This document shows, one piece after another, positions 20,208 to 30,258 of a stretch of 64,000 bases of DNA. Under the pieces are notes generated by a model that did not search any database, had not been told where the DNA came from, and saw nothing but the letters and a program-made list of their open reading frames with translations. Numbering within the stretch: the stretch's first letter is position 1; each line of letters begins with the position of its first letter. A program made the position numbers and the translations under genes. Origin of the DNA: Paracoccus methylarcula (lineage in GTDB: Bacteria > Pseudomonadota > Alphaproteobacteria > Rhodobacterales > Rhodobacteraceae); assembly GCF_003007735.2 (NCBI RefSeq), contig NZ_PXNQ02000002.1:186001-250000 (forward strand), read 5' to 3'.

Positions 20208-20336
20208 ATGATTCGTACAATTCAGATCGGTGGCTATATCTCGGTTCAGGGCCTGTTCGAACGGGCGACCTCGAACGGAAATGTCATCGTCCGTGTCGGC
20301 AAGCAAACCTATGAGGGCAAGCCTGTAACCAAGTAA
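20208..20336 (+). CDS. Small conserved-looking protein of 42 aa, function unknown
   Basis: ATG 20208 follows an excellent ribosome binding site (GAGGAGGAG, 20195-20203). The ORF encodes MIRTIQIGGYISVQGLFERA, then about 22 more residues ending KQTYEGKPVTK and TAA. It is short but well formed, with Gly and Val spacing that suggests a small beta-rich fold (IQIGGYISVQG and VIVRVGKQTYEG). It lies between mutT and the infB terminator. The gap before it (20102-20207) is AT-rich and could hold its promoter. I have no functional assignment. Confidence 0.7.
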   Translation: MIRTIQIGGYISVQGLFERATSNGNVIVRVGKQTYEGKPVTK

Positions 20337-20365
20337 GCTGTTATTTTTCCTGCCGGAACAGGTGT

Positions 20366-20400
20366 AAAAGAAAAGGGGTGCCACGATGTGGCACCCCTTT
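20366..20400. terminator. Bidirectional intrinsic terminator, infB end
   Basis: GGGGTGCCAC (20375-20384), loop GAT and GTGGCACCCC (20388-20397) form a 10-bp stem. The left side has AAAAGAAAA, so on the minus strand the hairpin is followed by TTTTCTTTT after infB. TTT follows on the plus strand for the 42-aa gene. Confidence 0.88.
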
Positions 20401-20424
20401 CCGATTCCGGGTCCGGGCAGCAGC

Positions 20425-23007
20425 CTACAGGCTGCGCTCGACCTCTTCGCGTTCGAAGATCTCGATGATATCGCCCTGGCGGATATCGTCGTAATTCTCG
20501 AAGGCCATGCCGCATTCCTGACCGGATTGTACTTCCTTGACCTCGTCCTTGAAGCGTTTCAGCGTCTTCAGCGTGCCTTCATGGATCACCACGCTATCGC
20601 GCAGAAGGCGAACACCTGCCGAGCGGCGGGCGACACCTTCGGTGACCAGGCAGCCGGCGACCTTGCCGACCCCGGTGACCTTGAAGACGTCCCTGATCTC
20701 GGCATAGCCGATGAAGTTCTCGCGAACCTCTGCCGACAGCAGGCCGGAAGCGGCCGCCTTGATGTCGTCCACCAGGTCATAGATGACCGAGTAGTAGCGA
20801 ATCTCGACGCCCTTCTGGTTGGCCGAATTGCGGGCCGGGGCATTGGCACGGACGTTGAAGCCGATGACCGGGGTCTGGGACGCCTCGGCCAGGGTGATGT
20901 CCGATTCGGTGATCGCGCCGACACCGTAATGGATGACGCGCACGCGCACCTCGTCATTGCCCAGCTTTTCCAGCGCCTGGACGATCGCCTCGGCAGAGCC
21001 CTGCACATCGGCCTTCACCACCACCGGCAATTCGGCGACGCTCTCGTCAGCCTTGGCTTTCGCCATGAGCTGCTCCAGCGTGGTCGCGGCACCTGCTGCG
21101 GCGCGCTTGTCCTTGGCCTGCTGGGTCCGGTAATCGGCGATCTCGCGGGCCTGCGCCTCGGTTTCGACGACATTCAGGACATCGCCGGCTTCTGGCGTGC
21201 CGTTGAGGCCCAGGACCTCGACCGGGACGGAAGGGCCTGCCTCTTCGACGCGTTCTCCCTGGTCGTTGATGAGCGCGCGGACCTTGCCCCACTGCTCGCC
21301 GACGACGAAGATATCGCCGCGTTTCAGCGTGCCGTTCTGGATCAGCACCGTGGCAACCGGGCCGCGGCCCACGTCGAGCTGCGCTTCGATGACGGCACCC
21401 TGTGCCGCACGCTCCGGATTGGCTTTCAGTTCCAGGATCTCGGCCTGCAGCGCGATGGCTTCCAGCAATTCGTCCAGCCCCTGGCCGGAGATGGCCGAAA
21501 CTTCGACATCCTGCACGTCACCCGACAGCTTTTCGACGATCACTTCCTGATGCAGCAGCGATGTGCGCACCTTGTCGGGATCGGCTTCGGGCTTGTCGAT
21601 CTTGTTGATCGCGACGATCATCGGCACCTTGGCGGCCTTGGCGTGGTTGATCGCCTCGACGGTCTGCGGCATCACCGCGTCATCGGCGGCCACCACCAGC
21701 ACGACGATATCGGTGACATGCGCACCGCGCGCCCGCATCGAGGTGAAGGCGGCATGGCCCGGCGTATCGAGGAAGGTCAGAACCGCACCCGATTCCGCCT
21801 TCACCTGATAGGCGCCGATATGCTGGGTGATCCCGCCGGCCTCGCCCGAGACGACATTGGCCTTGCGGATCGCATCCAGAAGCGAGGTCTTGCCGTGGTC
21901 GACATGGCCCATGATGGTGATGATCGGCGGCCGCGGACGCAGAGCCTCCGGCGCATCCTCGATCGTGTCGATGACCTGCTCCACATCCGCATCGCTGACG
22001 CGCACGGCCTTGTGACCGAATTCCTCGATCACCAGTTCGGCGGTATCGGCATCGATCGATTGGTTCATCGAGACCATCATGCCCATCTTCATCAGCGACT
22101 TGACGACATCCGCGGCGCGTTCGGCCATGCGGTTGGCCAGTTCCTGAACGACGATTGTCTCTGGCAACTGGACTTCGCGCGACTGCTTTTCAGCACGCTG
22201 CTGCTGGCCCATCGCCTTCTGGCGGGCGCGTTCCTGCTTGCGCTTCATCGCGGCCAGGCTGCGCTGCCGCCCGCCTTCGCCGTCCAGCGCCTGGTTCAGC
22301 GACAGCTTGCCCGAACGGCGATTGTCGTCGCGCACGGTCTTGCCACGGCTGTCACGCTCCGCACCGGCGCGATTGGGGCGATCGCGCTCGGATTTGCGCG
22401 GGCCGGTCGCCGAGACGCCCTTGGTCTCGGCACGGGCCGCGGCGGCCTCGATGGCGGCCTGGTCCTGCGGAGTCGTCCGCGCGGCGGCAGGCTGCTTGGC
22501 CCGTTCCTCCTTCTTCGGCGCGTCCTTCTGCTTGGCCTTTTCCTCGGCCTCGCGGGCGCGGCGCGCTTCCTCTTCGGCTTTCGCCTTCAGGGCCTCTTCG
22601 CGTTCGCGCTCTTCGCGGGCCTTTTCCTCGGCCTCGGCGCGGCGGCGCTCGCGTTCCTGCTCGCGGGCCTTTTCCTCGGCCTCGCGGGCGGCGATCTCAT
22701 CCGCTTCCCGCGCCTTGGCGGCGGCGAGCGCCTTCAGGCGGCGTTCCATCTCGGCTTCGGAGATCCCCGCCGGGCGTTTCGACGGATCACCTCCACGCTT
22801 GGCGTGGACCGAGGATTTGGCCTTGTCGCCGGCACCGGCCTGGGCCGCACCGGTCTTGGGCACCATGACGCGTTTGCGCTTGGTTTCCACGACCACGCTC
22901 TTGGTGCGGCCATGGCTGAAACTCTGTTTGACCTGACCCGAGCGACCGCTGGAGCCGCCGAGGCCGAGTGTCTTCTTACCGTCTTTATCGCTCATCTGCG
23001 TCTTCAT
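20425..23007 (-). CDS. infB: Translation initiation factor IF-2
   Basis: The 860-aa GTPase places fMet-tRNA on the 30S subunit. The G domain has GHVDHGKT (G1), DTPGHAAF (G3) and NKIDKPEAD (G4). The N-terminal about 250 residues are a charged coiled coil full of [21 protein letters not shown] repeats and basic RNA-binding stretches, as usual for alphaproteobacterial IF-2. It is the last gene of rimP-nusA-ylxR-infB, overlaps the ylxR stop by four bases and ends at a bidirectional terminator. Confidence 0.97.
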   Translation of the reverse strand: MKTQMSDKDGKKTLGLGGSSGRSGQVKQSFSHGRTKSVVVETKRKRVMVPKTGAAQAGAGDKAKSSVHAKRGGDPSKRPAGISEAEMERRLKALAAAKAREADEIAAREAEEKAREQERERRRAEAEEKAREEREREEALKAKAEEEARRAREAEEKAKQKDAPKKEERAKQPAAARTTPQDQAAIEAAAARAETKGVSATGPRKSERDRPNRAGAERDSRGKTVRDDNRRSGKLSLNQALDGEGGRQRSLAAMKRKQERARQKAMGQQQRAEKQSREVQLPETIVVQELANRMAERAADVVKSLMKMGMMVSMNQSIDADTAELVIEEFGHKAVRVSDADVEQVIDTIEDAPEALRPRPPIITIMGHVDHGKTSLLDAIRKANVVSGEAGGITQHIGAYQVKAESGAVLTFLDTPGHAAFTSMRARGAHVTDIVVLVVAADDAVMPQTVEAINHAKAAKVPMIVAINKIDKPEADPDKVRTSLLHQEVIVEKLSGDVQDVEVSAISGQGLDELLEAIALQAEILELKANPERAAQGAVIEAQLDVGRGPVATVLIQNGTLKRGDIFVVGEQWGKVRALINDQGERVEEAGPSVPVEVLGLNGTPEAGDVLNVVETEAQAREIADYRTQQAKDKRAAAGAATTLEQLMAKAKADESVAELPVVVKADVQGSAEAIVQALEKLGNDEVRVRVIHYGVGAITESDITLAEASQTPVIGFNVRANAPARNSANQKGVEIRYYSVIYDLVDDIKAAASGLLSAEVRENFIGYAEIRDVFKVTGVGKVAGCLVTEGVARRSAGVRLLRDSVVIHEGTLKTLKRFKDEVKEVQSGQECGMAFENYDDIRQGDIIEIFEREEVERSL

Positions 23008-23624
23008 TCCTTCCCGGCGGCCGTATTGCCGCCGTCATGCCCGCGCAGACCCGTCAGTCTGCCGGCTTCCAAGATCACCTTGTCCGTCAGGCCACCCGCC
23101 GCAAGCGCGCCGTGTATGACATGATCGCGCCCGAAGGACAAACCCAATTCTGAGGCGGTGAGGCAACCGAACCAGCGGCCACCCGTTGGTGTCCACAGCT
23201 TGCCCTTCCCGCGTTCCGAGCCATCGCTGGCCTGCAAGAGCACACGCGCCCTGCCTTCGGCCAGCCAGCCCTTAACCTTTTCGAACCCCGCCACCGCCTT
23301 GCCGGATTTCCGGGCCAGCGAAACCAGTTCCACGACCCGCCGTGCAAGGGCGGTTTCAACCATTCCGGCCAATTCGCCGGGCGCCTTCACCTGCGCCTTG
23401 GCCGCACGCGAGAACAATCCCTTGGCCACGGCCTTCTCGATCGCGGCGCGGTCGGCGCTTATCCAGATGCCGCGGCCGGGCAGCTTTTCAGCCAGGTCGG
23501 GCACCACCAGGCCGTCCGGCCCGACGACGAAACGGATCAACCCCCGCTTGGGCTGCACCTCGCCGGTGACGATACAGCGCCGTTCGGGCTGTTCGTGCGT
23601 CTTGTCCCGTCCGCCCCGGCTCAC
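23004..23624 (-). CDS. YlxR-family RNA-binding protein with L7Ae-like C-terminus
   Basis: The start is taken at GTG 23624 ([21 protein letters not shown]), about 206 aa, because an upstream ATG at 23738 would overlap nusA by about 90 bp and encode a Lys/Pro-rich stretch unlike the family. The YlxR part has [20 protein letters not shown] and [18 protein letters not shown]. The second half ([20 protein letters not shown]) resembles the ribosomal L7Ae/L30e RNA-binding fold. It sits between nusA and infB, as is common in bacteria. Confidence 0.88.
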   Translation of the reverse strand: MSRGGRDKTHEQPERRCIVTGEVQPKRGLIRFVVGPDGLVVPDLAEKLPGRGIWISADRAAIEKAVAKGLFSRAAKAQVKAPGELAGMVETALARRVVELVSLARKSGKAVAGFEKVKGWLAEGRARVLLQASDGSERGKGKLWTPTGGRWFGCLTASELGLSFGRDHVIHGALAAGGLTDKVILEAGRLTGLRGHDGGNTAAGKE

Positions 23625-23646
23625 GGCCTTGCCAGATCCGGGGCGG

Positions 23647-25265
23647 TCAGGCCCCGGCCTCCTCGGGGGTTTCGGGCTCGTCTTCTTCTTCGGCTGCTGG
23701 CTCCAGTTCGGCGGGATCGACCCAGCCAAGGCTGACACGGGCCGTCATGACCATATTCTGCGCTTCTTCCAGCGACACGTCAAAGGGCTCCAGAAGGCCC
23801 TCGTCCTTGACGCGCTGGCCGTCCACGGTGGTCCAGCCACCGGCCAGTTCCCAATCGGCGCAGGTCGCGAAGTCCTCAAGCGTCTTGATGCCGTCCTTCG
23901 CCAGCGCCTCGATCATCTGGGGAGTGAGCCCCTCGAATTCAACCAGCGAATCCTCGACCCCGAGCGCGCGGGCATTTTCCATCGCGGCCTTGTTGCGGGC
24001 CTCCAGGACATCGCGGGCACGGGCCTGCAGCTCCTGGGCGGTGCCTTCGTCCACGCCCTCGATGCTCAGCAACTCGTCCTGCTCGACATAGGCGACCTCT
24101 TCCAGATCGGTGAAGCCTTCGGCGACCAGGAGCTGGGCAAAGAACTCGTCCAGGTCCAGCGCATCCATGAACAGCTTGGTGCGGGCGTTGAACTCGGCCT
24201 GACGGCGCTTGGATTCCTCTTCCTCGGTGAGAATGTCGATATCGAGCCCGGTCAACTGGCTGGCTAGGCGCACGTTCTGGCCGCGGCGGCCGATGGCCAG
24301 CGAAAGCTGTTCATCCGGCACCACGACCTCGATGCGGCCGCCATCCTCGTCGAACACGACCTTGCTGACCTCGGCGGGCTGCAGGGCATTCACGAGGAAG
24401 GTCGCCTGGTCCTCGTTCCACGGGATGATGTCGATCTTCTCGCCCTGCAATTCGCCGACCACGGCCTGAACGCGGCTGCCGCGCATGCCGACGCAGGCGC
24501 CGACCGGGTCGATCGAGTTGTCATAGCTGATCACGGCGATCTTCGCGCGCGAGCCGGGGTCGCGGGCCACGGCCTTGATCTCGATGATATTGTCGTAGAT
24601 CTCGGGCACTTCCATCTTGAACAGTTCCGCCATGAATTGCGGATCGGTGCGCGACAGGAAGATCTGCGGGCCGCGGGTTTCGCGGCGGACATCCTTGACA
24701 TAGGCGCGGATGCGGTCGTTCGGGCGATAGCTTTCGCGGCCGATTTTCTCGTTGCGGCGCAGGATTGCCTCGCCACGTCCGACATCGACGATGATATTGC
24801 CGTATTCCTCGCGCTTGACGACACCGTTGATGATGGTGCCGGCGCGGTCCTTAAATTCCTCGTATTGACGGTCACGCTCGGCCTCGCGGACCCGCTGCAG
24901 GATGACCTGCTTGGCCGATTGCGCGGCGATCCGGCCCAGTTCGACCGGCGGCACCTCGTCCACGATCACGTCGCCGACCTTCGGATCGTCCAGATAGGGG
25001 CGGGCCTGTTCGACCGTCAGTTCGGCCTGGTAATTCTCGACCGCGTCATCCTCGACCACGGTGCGAACGCGGGTAAAGCTGGCATTGCCGGTCTTGCGGT
25101 CGATCTTGACCCGGATATCCATCTCGGCGCCGTAGCGCGACTTGGCGGCACGGGCGAGGCTGTCCTCCATCGCTTCGATGACCAGTTCGGGCTCGATCAT
25201 CTTCTCGCGTGCGACGCCTCGGCCGTCTGCAACAGTTCCAGCTGGTTGGCAGAGGTGATCGCCAT
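23647..25265 (-). CDS. nusA: Transcription factor NusA, single-base frameshift near 25216
   Basis: The start is ATG 25265, overlapping the rimP stop as TGATG, and gives [17 protein letters not shown], the classic NusA N-terminus. After that the frame is lost. [21 protein letters not shown] and the rest continue in the next frame, and one extra base near 25216 (GGC-GTC read as GCC-GTC) joins them. The remaining domains are normal: S1 ([18 protein letters not shown]), KH domains ([17 protein letters not shown] and [15 protein letters not shown]) and two acidic repeats. NusA controls pausing, termination and antitermination. A real break is unlikely because the gene is usually essential. Confidence 0.93.
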
Positions 25266-25888
25266 CACTTACTCCTTGCGTCATCGGCGCGGTCCGCGCC
25301 CTGTTCATCGTCGGTTTCAATCGCGTCGAAGGCGCCCTCGTCGAGATTGTCGATCTCGACCCCGGCCTCTTTCTTCTGACGCAGCATTTCACGGATAAGC
25401 TCGTCGGTCAGGACCAGCTTGGCATCCGACAGCCAGTCGAAATTCAGCCCGATGGTCTGCACTTCGCCGCCTTCTTCGATATTCAGCAGGACCTCTTCGC
25501 CCTCGACCCCGGCCAGCACGCCTTTCCAGCGCTTGCGCCCGTCGATGGGCTGGTTGGTTTCCAGCTTGGCCTCGTAGCCCTCGAATGCCTCGAAATCCTT
25601 GAGCCGGGTCAGCGGGCGGTCGATGCCGGGGCTGGACACCTCGAGATGATAGGCCTCCTCGATCGGATCCTCGACATCCAGAGTGGCGCTGACGGCGACG
25701 GAAATATCGCCGCAATCATCGACATTGATGCCGCCCTCGGGCCGGTCGGCCATGATCTGCAGGGTTGCCGTCTTGCCGCCCTGCAGCCGCACGCGCACCA
25801 GCTCGAAGCCAAGATCCTCGATCACCGGGGTGATGATCTCGGCAAGGCGCCGGTCGATGGCGGTCTTGGCGATCAGGTCGTTGGACAT
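25265..25888 (-). CDS. rimP: Ribosome maturation factor RimP
   Basis: The 207-aa protein aids 30S subunit maturation. Family blocks are [54 protein letters not shown] and the C-terminal SH3-like domain ([18 protein letters not shown]). The acidic tail ([16 protein letters not shown]) lengthens it beyond E. coli RimP, as in other Rhodobacteraceae. It has a good GAAAGGAAG ribosome binding site and overlaps nusA by TGATG. Confidence 0.95.
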   Translation of the reverse strand: MSNDLIAKTAIDRRLAEIITPVIEDLGFELVRVRLQGGKTATLQIMADRPEGGINVDDCGDISVAVSATLDVEDPIEEAYHLEVSSPGIDRPLTRLKDFEAFEGYEAKLETNQPIDGRKRWKGVLAGVEGEEVLLNIEEGGEVQTIGLNFDWLSDAKLVLTDELIREMLRQKKEAGVEIDNLDEGAFDAIETDDEQGADRADDARSK

Positions 25889-25904
25889 GACTTCCTTTCG
25901 GATA

Positions 25905-25931
25905 CAAAAAACGGGCCGTCAGCGGGCCCGT
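25905..25931 (-). terminator. Intrinsic terminator just upstream of rimP
   Basis: On the minus strand the stem ACGGGCC/GGCCCGT (25911-25917 with 25925-25931) is followed by six T residues (complement of 25906-25911). It lies about 100 bp after the pip stop and 17 bp before the rimP start. It may end pip transcription or act as an attenuator in the rimP-nusA-infB leader. Confidence 0.8.
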
Positions 25932-26033
25932 GCGAAACTTCCGGTGGGCAGGGGGTGGAAGCCTGCACCGCTGTTGAGCTGCATATAGGACCGAATCTGC
26001 GGGATTGCAAGCGGGAGATGGTGGTGAGGCATC

Positions 26034-27029
26034 TCAGCCCTCCTGTCCCGCGTCGCGCCGGTCGTCATCGCGAATCGCGTCCATGATCCGCACCAGCTCC
26101 GCCGAGATCCGGGGTTCCGACAGCGCATGGCCCGAGGCGGGCACCAGCCGCAGGTCGCATTTCTCCCATCCCTGCGCCAGTTCATAGGCCGAGAGCGGCG
26201 GACAGACCATGTCATAGCGGCCCTGCACGATCACGGCGGGCAGATGCTCGATCAGGTGGCGGTCGCGCAAAAGCTGGCCTTCGTCCAGAAAGCAGCCATT
26301 GGCGAAATAGTGATTCTCCAGCCGGGCGAAGGCGCGGGCATATTCGGGCGGCGCATGGCCGGTGGCCGAGTTCTGCAGCCCGGCCAGCGCGTTTTCCCAC
26401 ATCAGCCAGGGCATGGCAAAGCGCCCCTGTTGCCCGAGATCGTCGGAAAAGAGACGGCGGTGATAGGCGGCGATCATGTCGTCCCGCTCCGGCTCGGGGA
26501 TCGGCTCGCAGAAACGGTCCCAGAGATCGGGAAAGAATCGCCCCGCGCCGCCGCCATAGAACCAGTCGAGCTCGGTCCGCCTGCCCAGGAAGACGCCGCG
26601 CAGGATCAGCCCCGCCACATGATCTGGATGCGCCTGCGCATAGGCCAGCGCCAGCGTGGCGCCCCAACTGCCGCCAAAGAGCAGCGCGGTCTCGATTCCC
26701 AGCACCGTGCGGATCCGTTCGATGTCACGGACCAGGTCGCTGGTCGTGTTGCCCTCGACCGAGGCCGCGGGACGCGAACGTCCGCAGCCGCGCTGGTCGA
26801 ACAGCACGACCCGGTAATGCCCGGGATCGAAGAATCGGCGCATATAGGGGCTGCACCCGCCGCCCGGACCGCCATGCAGGACGATGACCGGCCGGCCCTC
26901 GGGATTGCCGCATTCCTCGACATAAAGCCGATGCCCGTCGCCGGTATCGACGACGCGCCGCTCATGTGGTTCGGTCGAGCGGTAGAGGCGGCCATCCGAG
27001 GCGCCGATTTGTCCTGCCAATCTGTCCAT
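26034..27029 (-). CDS. pip: Prolyl iminopeptidase (alpha/beta hydrolase)
   Basis: The 331-aa enzyme releases N-terminal proline from peptides. It has the oxyanion motif [18 protein letters not shown], the nucleophile elbow [26 protein letters not shown] and the C-terminal catalytic His in SGHAL. Length and blocks match the proline iminopeptidase subgroup, not lipases. It is divergent from ubiG, whose start is 47 bp away, and ends before a terminator near rimP. Confidence 0.94.
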   Translation of the reverse strand: MDRLAGQIGASDGRLYRSTEPHERRVVDTGDGHRLYVEECGNPEGRPVIVLHGGPGGGCSPYMRRFFDPGHYRVVLFDQRGCGRSRPAASVEGNTTSDLVRDIERIRTVLGIETALLFGGSWGATLALAYAQAHPDHVAGLILRGVFLGRRTELDWFYGGGAGRFFPDLWDRFCEPIPEPERDDMIAAYHRRLFSDDLGQQGRFAMPWLMWENALAGLQNSATGHAPPEYARAFARLENHYFANGCFLDEGQLLRDRHLIEHLPAVIVQGRYDMVCPPLSAYELAQGWEKCDLRLVPASGHALSEPRISAELVRIMDAIRDDDRRDAGQEG

Positions 27030-27076
27030 GGACCGACTATAAGCCCAACTGCCGCAACTCGCCAGAAGGACCCGTC

Positions 27077-27811
27077 ATGACAAGCATCGACCCGACCGAG
27101 ATCGCCAAGTTCGAGGCCATGGCGGCGGAATGGTGGGATCCGAAGGGCAAGTTCAAGCCGCTGCACATGATGAACCCGGTGCGTCTTGACTATATCGTGA
27201 GCCAGATCGCCGCCGAGTTCGGCCGGGACCGGCGCGGCCTGCGGCCTTTCGAGGGCTTGCGGTTGCTTGATATCGGCTGCGGCGGCGGGCTGATCGCCGA
27301 GCCGATGGCGCGCTTGGGGGCAGAGGTCGTCGGAGCCGATGCCGCGGAAGGTAACATAACTGTTGCGAAGCTGCATGCCGAACAGCAGGGGCTGGAGATC
27401 GACTACCGCGCCACCACCGCCGAGGCGCTGACTGACGCGGGCGAGGTCTTCGACGTGGTGCTGGCGCTGGAGATCGTCGAGCATGTCGCCGATCCGGAAG
27501 CCTTCATCGCCACCTGTCACGACCTGCTGCGTCCCGGTGGCCTTGCCATCGTCTCGACCCTGAACCGCACGGCGAAGAGTTTCGGTGCCGCCATCATCGG
27601 CGCGGAATGGATCATGCGCTGGCTGCCCAAGGGCACGCATGAATGGAACCGTTTCATCAAGCCCGGGGAGTTGTCGGAAATGGCGGGTAATGCGGGGCTG
27701 GCGCCGGTCGATGCGCGGGGGATGGTGTTCAACCCGCTGACATGGGGCTGGAGCCTGTCGGACCGGGACCTGTCGGTGAATTACGCCATCGCGGCGCGCA
27801 AGCCGGGCTAG
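27077..27811 (+). CDS. ubiG: 3-demethylubiquinone-9 3-O-methyltransferase
   Basis: The start is ATG 27077 ([22 protein letters not shown]), 244 aa. SAM motif I is [19 protein letters not shown]. The Trp-rich lead-in [16 protein letters not shown] is diagnostic of UbiG. It does both O-methylations of ubiquinone synthesis. Its stop overlaps the marR stop on the other strand as CTAG (27808-27811). Confidence 0.95.
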   Translation: MTSIDPTEIAKFEAMAAEWWDPKGKFKPLHMMNPVRLDYIVSQIAAEFGRDRRGLRPFEGLRLLDIGCGGGLIAEPMARLGAEVVGADAAEGNITVAKLHAEQQGLEIDYRATTAEALTDAGEVFDVVLALEIVEHVADPEAFIATCHDLLRPGGLAIVSTLNRTAKSFGAAIIGAEWIMRWLPKGTHEWNRFIKPGELSEMAGNAGLAPVDARGMVFNPLTWGWSLSDRDLSVNYAIAARKPG

Positions 27812-28278
27812 TTGTCACCCTCCAGCCTGCGGCGCAGCTCGCGCAGGACGGGCAAGGCAAGGCGGACCCGCTCGGCGCCGATGTCGCGCACGACCTCGGC
27901 GATGATCGGCATGAAGGCCGAGATGGCCGCATCGCGGGCGGCCCTTCCCGCCGGGCTGATCGATACGAACTTGCGGCGCGCGTCGTCCCAATCGGGACGG
28001 ATATGGACATGACCCGCCCATTCCAGCCGGGACAGCGTATTGGTCATCGCGCCCCGGGTGACATGAAAGGCTTCGGCCAGTTGCGCGGGGGTGCGTTCCT
28101 CGTTCACATGGGCCAGCAGGTTCAGCACCGAGAAATGCGAGATCTGCATGCCGCGCGGCAGGGCATGGCTGATCAGGCTGCGTGACAGCTGATCCGCGAT
28201 GAACACCTCGGCGAACAGGCTTGCGGCCAGCCGGTCACTGCTTTGATCGCGCTCGATTTCGTTCTTGGTCGTGGTCAT
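27808..28278 (-). CDS. MarR-family transcriptional regulator
   Basis: ATG 28278 ([12 protein letters not shown]) is preferred over 28344 because it lies after the nitrilase stop and is preceded by GAGG. The 156-aa protein has a winged helix at about residues 45-115, with [41 protein letters not shown] and the wing [11 protein letters not shown]. MarR proteins are dimeric repressors that respond to aromatic or oxidative signals. It may regulate the nitrilase/grxC operon in which it is the last gene. Confidence 0.88.
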   Translation of the reverse strand: MTTTKNEIERDQSSDRLAASLFAEVFIADQLSRSLISHALPRGMQISHFSVLNLLAHVNEERTPAQLAEAFHVTRGAMTNTLSRLEWAGHVHIRPDWDDARRKFVSISPAGRAARDAAISAFMPIIAEVVRDIGAERVRLALPVLRELRRRLEGDN

Positions 28279-28282
28279 TGCC

Positions 28283-29148
28283 TCAGGGGCCGTCATAGGC
28301 CCGGTCATGTGCCAGGGAAGGGATGCGGGACCGTGCCCTTTCAACTGCCATCAGGTCAAGAGAAACTATACTCACCCCCGGCGATACTCCACCATCGGCC
28401 AGCACATTGCCCCAGGGATCGACCGCAAGCGAATGGCCATGCTTTGCCGGGGCAGGCGATCGGGCGAATGCGGGGCGGGATGGGTGCCGCATTGCGCCGG
28501 CGCCAGCACGAAACAGCCCGTTTCGATGGCGCGGGCACGCAGCAATGCCTCCCAATGCGCCTTGCCGGTGGTGGGGCTGAAGGCCGAGGGGACGGTCAGG
28601 ATCCGCGCCCCGGCCTTTGCCAGGTCGCGATACAGATAAGGGAAGCGCAGGTCGTAACATATCGTCATGCCGACCGGCTGCCCGGCGGCGCGCGCCAGCA
28701 CCGCCCGACTGCCGGGACGATAGGCGGAGCTTTCGCGATATTGCTCGGTCTCCGAGATGGTGACATCGAACATGTGCAGCTTGTCGTAACGCGCCACGAT
28801 CCCGCCTTCCGGATCGATCAGGAAACTGCGATTCACGAAACGCTCATCCTCGGGATCGTCGCCCTTCAGCGCCAGAGAGCCGATCAGCAGCCAGATCCCC
28901 GCCGCGCTCGCCTCGGCCCGCAAGGCGGACAGGGTCGGGTCCTCGGCCTCGGGTTTCAGCACGGCTGCCTGCCGCTTGCGGTCGGGGGACAGCAGGTTGG
29001 TGACCTCGGGTGTCAGCACGAATGCCGCGCCCGCCGAGGCCGCCTCGCGGATCATCGGCACCGTGGCGGCGAGATTCGCATAAGGGTCGTCGCCGGAATT
29101 GAGCTGCAGCAGGGCAACTTTCAGCGAGGCGGGTGTCGCGGTGTTCAT
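28283..29148 (-). CDS. Carbon-nitrogen hydrolase (nitrilase superfamily), single-base frameshift near 28440
   Basis: The catalytic triad is visible: E in VLTPEVTNLLS, K in YDKLHMFDV and C in GMTICYDLRFP. The first frame stops early after PAPHSPDRLPRQSMAIRLRS, while the normal tail GHSLAVDPWGNVLADGG to HDRAYDGP lies in the next frame. Adding one base at 28440/28441 gives RQSYGHSLAVDPWG and a protein of about 288 aa. Family members hydrolyse omega-amides or similar amides. It begins inside the grxC stop (ATGA) and precedes marR. Confidence 0.88.
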
Positions 29149-29420
29149 GCGGGCGATCCCGCAAGCAACTGGTTCAGCTTTCCGTCACGCTCCAGCGCGA
29201 AGAGATCGTCGCAGCCGCCCACAAGCCTGCCGCCGATGAAGATCTGCGGCACGGTGCGGCGGCCATTGGCCCTTTGGGTCATCTCGGCGCGCAATCCGGG
29301 CTGGGCGCCCACGTCGATTTCCTCGAAGGCAAGGTTCTTGCGCTGCAGAAGCGATTTCGCCGATATGCAGAAAGGACAGGTCCGGGTGGTGTAGATCTCG
29401 ATACGCGGTTGGTCGGTCAT
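29145..29420 (-). CDS. grxC: Glutaredoxin 3
   Basis: The start MTDQPRIEIYTTRTCPFC at 29420 is preferred to ATG 29426 because GGAA is well placed for it. The 91-aa protein has the CPFC redox motif (about residues 15-18), the cis-Pro loop TVPQIFIGG and GGCDDL for glutathione binding. It is a dithiol glutaredoxin reducing disulfides or glutathionylated proteins with glutathione. It lies 31 bp after comF and overlaps the nitrilase gene by four bases. Confidence 0.95.
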   Translation of the reverse strand: MTDQPRIEIYTTRTCPFCISAKSLLQRKNLAFEEIDVGAQPGLRAEMTQRANGRRTVPQIFIGGRLVGGCDDLFALERDGKLNQLLAGSPA

Positions 29421-29451
29421 TGGCATTTCCGTTTCATGGATTTGCCTCTAT

Positions 29452-30258
29452 CTAGGCATCCTTGACGGCGCGCGCCAGCACCGCGACCGAAACCGGCCCC
29501 GATCCCGCCGCCAGCAACGCCTCGGTCGCGGTGGCGAGGGTTGCGCCGGAAGTCATCACGTCATCGACCAGCAGCACCGGCTTGCCCGTGATTCGGGGCG
29601 CGTGGCGGGGATTGATCCCGATCGTGCCGGAGACATTGGCGAATCGATCCGCGACGCCGCGGTGATCCTGGGCAGGCGTATGCCGCCTGCGCAGCAGCAG
29701 GTCGGGCAGATGGTGTAATCCCCGCAGCTTGGCGAGATGTCGGGCGAGCAGGGCGGATTGATTGTAACGCCGCTTCAGCAAACGCCGGAAATGCAGTGGC
29801 ACCGGCGCGACGATCATGTCGGGCCGGATGATCGGCGCGGCTGCCTGCAACAGCCAGGGGGCGAGGGCAGGTGCCAGGTCGGGCCGGTCGCCATGTTTCA
29901 GCGTCAGGACCAGTTCCCGTCCGGTGCCGGAATAAACAATTGCCGCCCGGCCGTGCTGCCAGGGGCGCACCACCGACAGGCAATCGTCGCATCTGGCCCC
30001 GTGTTCCTGCGCGCCATGCTCCTGCGCGCCGCGATGGCCGTCATCGGGAAGCGGCGCTCCGCAACGCGTGCAGGCAAGGCCGGAAATGAAATGCGTCTCT
30101 TGCCAGCAAGCGGGGCAAAGACCGGCCCCGGTGGGGTGCGAGGGCGGATCATCGGCCGCGCCCGCGGCGAGCTGGCCGCAGGAAAGGCATTGTGGCGGGT
30201 AAAGCATGTGCAGGACGGCTTTTACCGGACCGCCAAGCAGCCTATGTTGCATGCCCAT
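29452..30258 (-). CDS. comF: ComF-family double-zinc-ribbon phosphoribosyltransferase-like protein
   Basis: The start is taken at ATG 30258; M 30252 is also possible. The protein has two zinc knuckles near the N-terminus (CLSCG/CPAC and CTRCGAPLP/CDDC). The PRPP-binding core is PVLLVDDVMTSGATL, preceded by RRYNQSALLARHLA. ComF proteins are implicated in DNA uptake or processing, but many are not tied to competence. A duplicated QEHGA pentapeptide sits between the knuckles. Its start overlaps that of the divergent gene at 30257. Confidence 0.88.
   Translation of the reverse strand: MGMQHRLLGGPVKAVLHMLYPPQCLSCGQLAAGAADDPPSHPTGAGLCPACWQETHFISGLACTRCGAPLPDDGHRGAQEHGAQEHGARCDDCLSVVRPWQHGRAAIVYSGTGRELVLTLKHGDRPDLAPALAPWLLQAAAPIIRPDMIVAPVPLHFRRLLKRRYNQSALLARHLAKLRGLHHLPDLLLRRRHTPAQDHRGVADRFANVSGTIGINPRHAPRITGKPVLLVDDVMTSGATLATATEALLAAGSGPVSVAVLARAVKDA
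30001..30030. repeat. 15-bp tandem duplication inside comF
   Basis: Two 15-bp units (30001-30015 and 30016-30030) differ at two or three bases and encode a doubled QEHGA in the zinc-knuckle linker, keeping frame. Confidence 0.7.
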
